Shown in pieces: positions 15,164 through 15,460 of a stretch of 15,460 bases of DNA (its first letter is position 1; the number at the start of each line of letters is the position of its first letter). The notes beneath the pieces were generated by a model that had not been told where the DNA came from, searched no databases, and was given only the letters and a program-made list of their open reading frames with translations. The translations under genes were made by a program, and so were the position numbers. Origin of the DNA: an uncultured Bacillota bacterium (lineage in GTDB: Bacteria; Bacillota_A; Clostridia; Peptostreptococcales; Anaerovoracaceae); the NCBI GenBank assembly GCA_946628525.1, contig CAMOWO010000005.1, forward strand, positions 1 to 15,460, given 5' to 3'.

Positions 15164-15460
15164 TTATTTATCTGCTTTAGGGGCGAGCACCATAGTCAGG
15201 ACCCTGCCGCCTTCGAATTTCGGCTTTTTCTCAACAACTCCTACCTCTGAGACCGCCTCAGCAAACTTGTCCATAACTTCCATGCCTTTGGCTACATAGT
15301 CTCTTTCTCTTCCTCTGAATCTGAGGCTCACCTTGAGCTTATCTCCGTTCTTGAGGAATTTGGATCCTGTCTTAGCCTTCACGATGATGTCATGATCCTC
15401 TATAAAAGTAGAAAGTCTGATTTCTTTGACCTCAGTCGCCTTCTGCTTCTTCTTGTTCTC
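15164..15460 (-). CDS. infC: Translation initiation factor IF-3, C-terminal part (cut by the window edge)
   Basis: IF-3 keeps the 30S subunit free and checks start codon and initiator tRNA pairing. The 98 residues present cover the C-terminal domain. They begin in the Lys-rich linker, then show VKEIRLSTFIEDHD, the RNA-binding segment KVSLRFRGRERDY, and the family ending TMVLAPKADK. The internal GTG at 15382 is not the start: the frame stays open and homologous up to the window edge at 15460. The 5' end, which in this gene is often an AUU or other rare start, is outside. Confidence 0.95.
   Translation of the reverse strand, partial: ENKKKQKATEVKEIRLSTFIEDHDIIVKAKTGSKFLKNGDKLKVSLRFRGRERDYVAKGMEVMDKFAEAVSEVGVVEKKPKFEGGRVLTMVLAPKADK

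Overview
The window reads as chromosomal core-genome sequence from a Gram-positive anaerobe of the Clostridia (Bacillota). The evidence is RNase Y, an infC-rpmI-rplT cluster, a rhodanese-less ThiI paired with its own cysteine desulfurase, an NrdR-Cmk pair, strong AGGAGG-type ribosome binding sites and consensus sigma-A promoters. G+C is moderate, near half by eye, with AT-rich promoter regions. I cannot name a species. All 15 supported genes lie on the minus strand, so transcription runs from high to low coordinates. There are no tRNA, rRNA, CRISPR, IS or phage features.

In order of transcription: (1) 15460-14564 holds the 3' part of infC, then rpmI and rplT, closed by a strong intrinsic terminator. 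(2) 14489-8976 is an arginine/ornithine operon, argC (type 2)-argJ-argB-argD, opened by a sigma-A promoter with a possible ARG box at the start site. Its last gene encodes an exported trigger-factor-like/FKBP lipoprotein, followed by a terminator. ArgJ, ArgB, ArgC and ArgD together carry glutamate to ornithine by the acetyl-cycling route. (3) 8973-7426 holds a single-gene unit for a sodium:amino-acid (AGCS) symporter. (4) A mostly empty, partly GC-rich gap (7262-7425) precedes nrdR-cmk. The nrdR promoter carries an NrdR-box-like palindrome, which suggests autoregulation. (5) 5920-4287 holds radC, behind its own promoter, and a short MinD. In many Firmicutes mreBCD and minC sit between these two genes; here they are absent. 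(6) 4253-2529 holds rny with a textbook promoter and terminator. (7) Immediately after that terminator come a cysteine desulfurase and thiI, the tRNA 4-thiouridine pair. (8) The last 150 bases hold GC-rich inverted repeats and no convincing gene.

Most of the window is ordinary housekeeping sequence. The points that deserve attention are the radC-minD remnant with a MinD lacking its membrane-targeting tail, the lipoprotein chaperone at the end of the arginine operon, the NrdR and ARG operator candidates, and the rny terminator only 17 bases ahead of the desulfurase-thiI pair. I see no sign of a new defence or mobile system.
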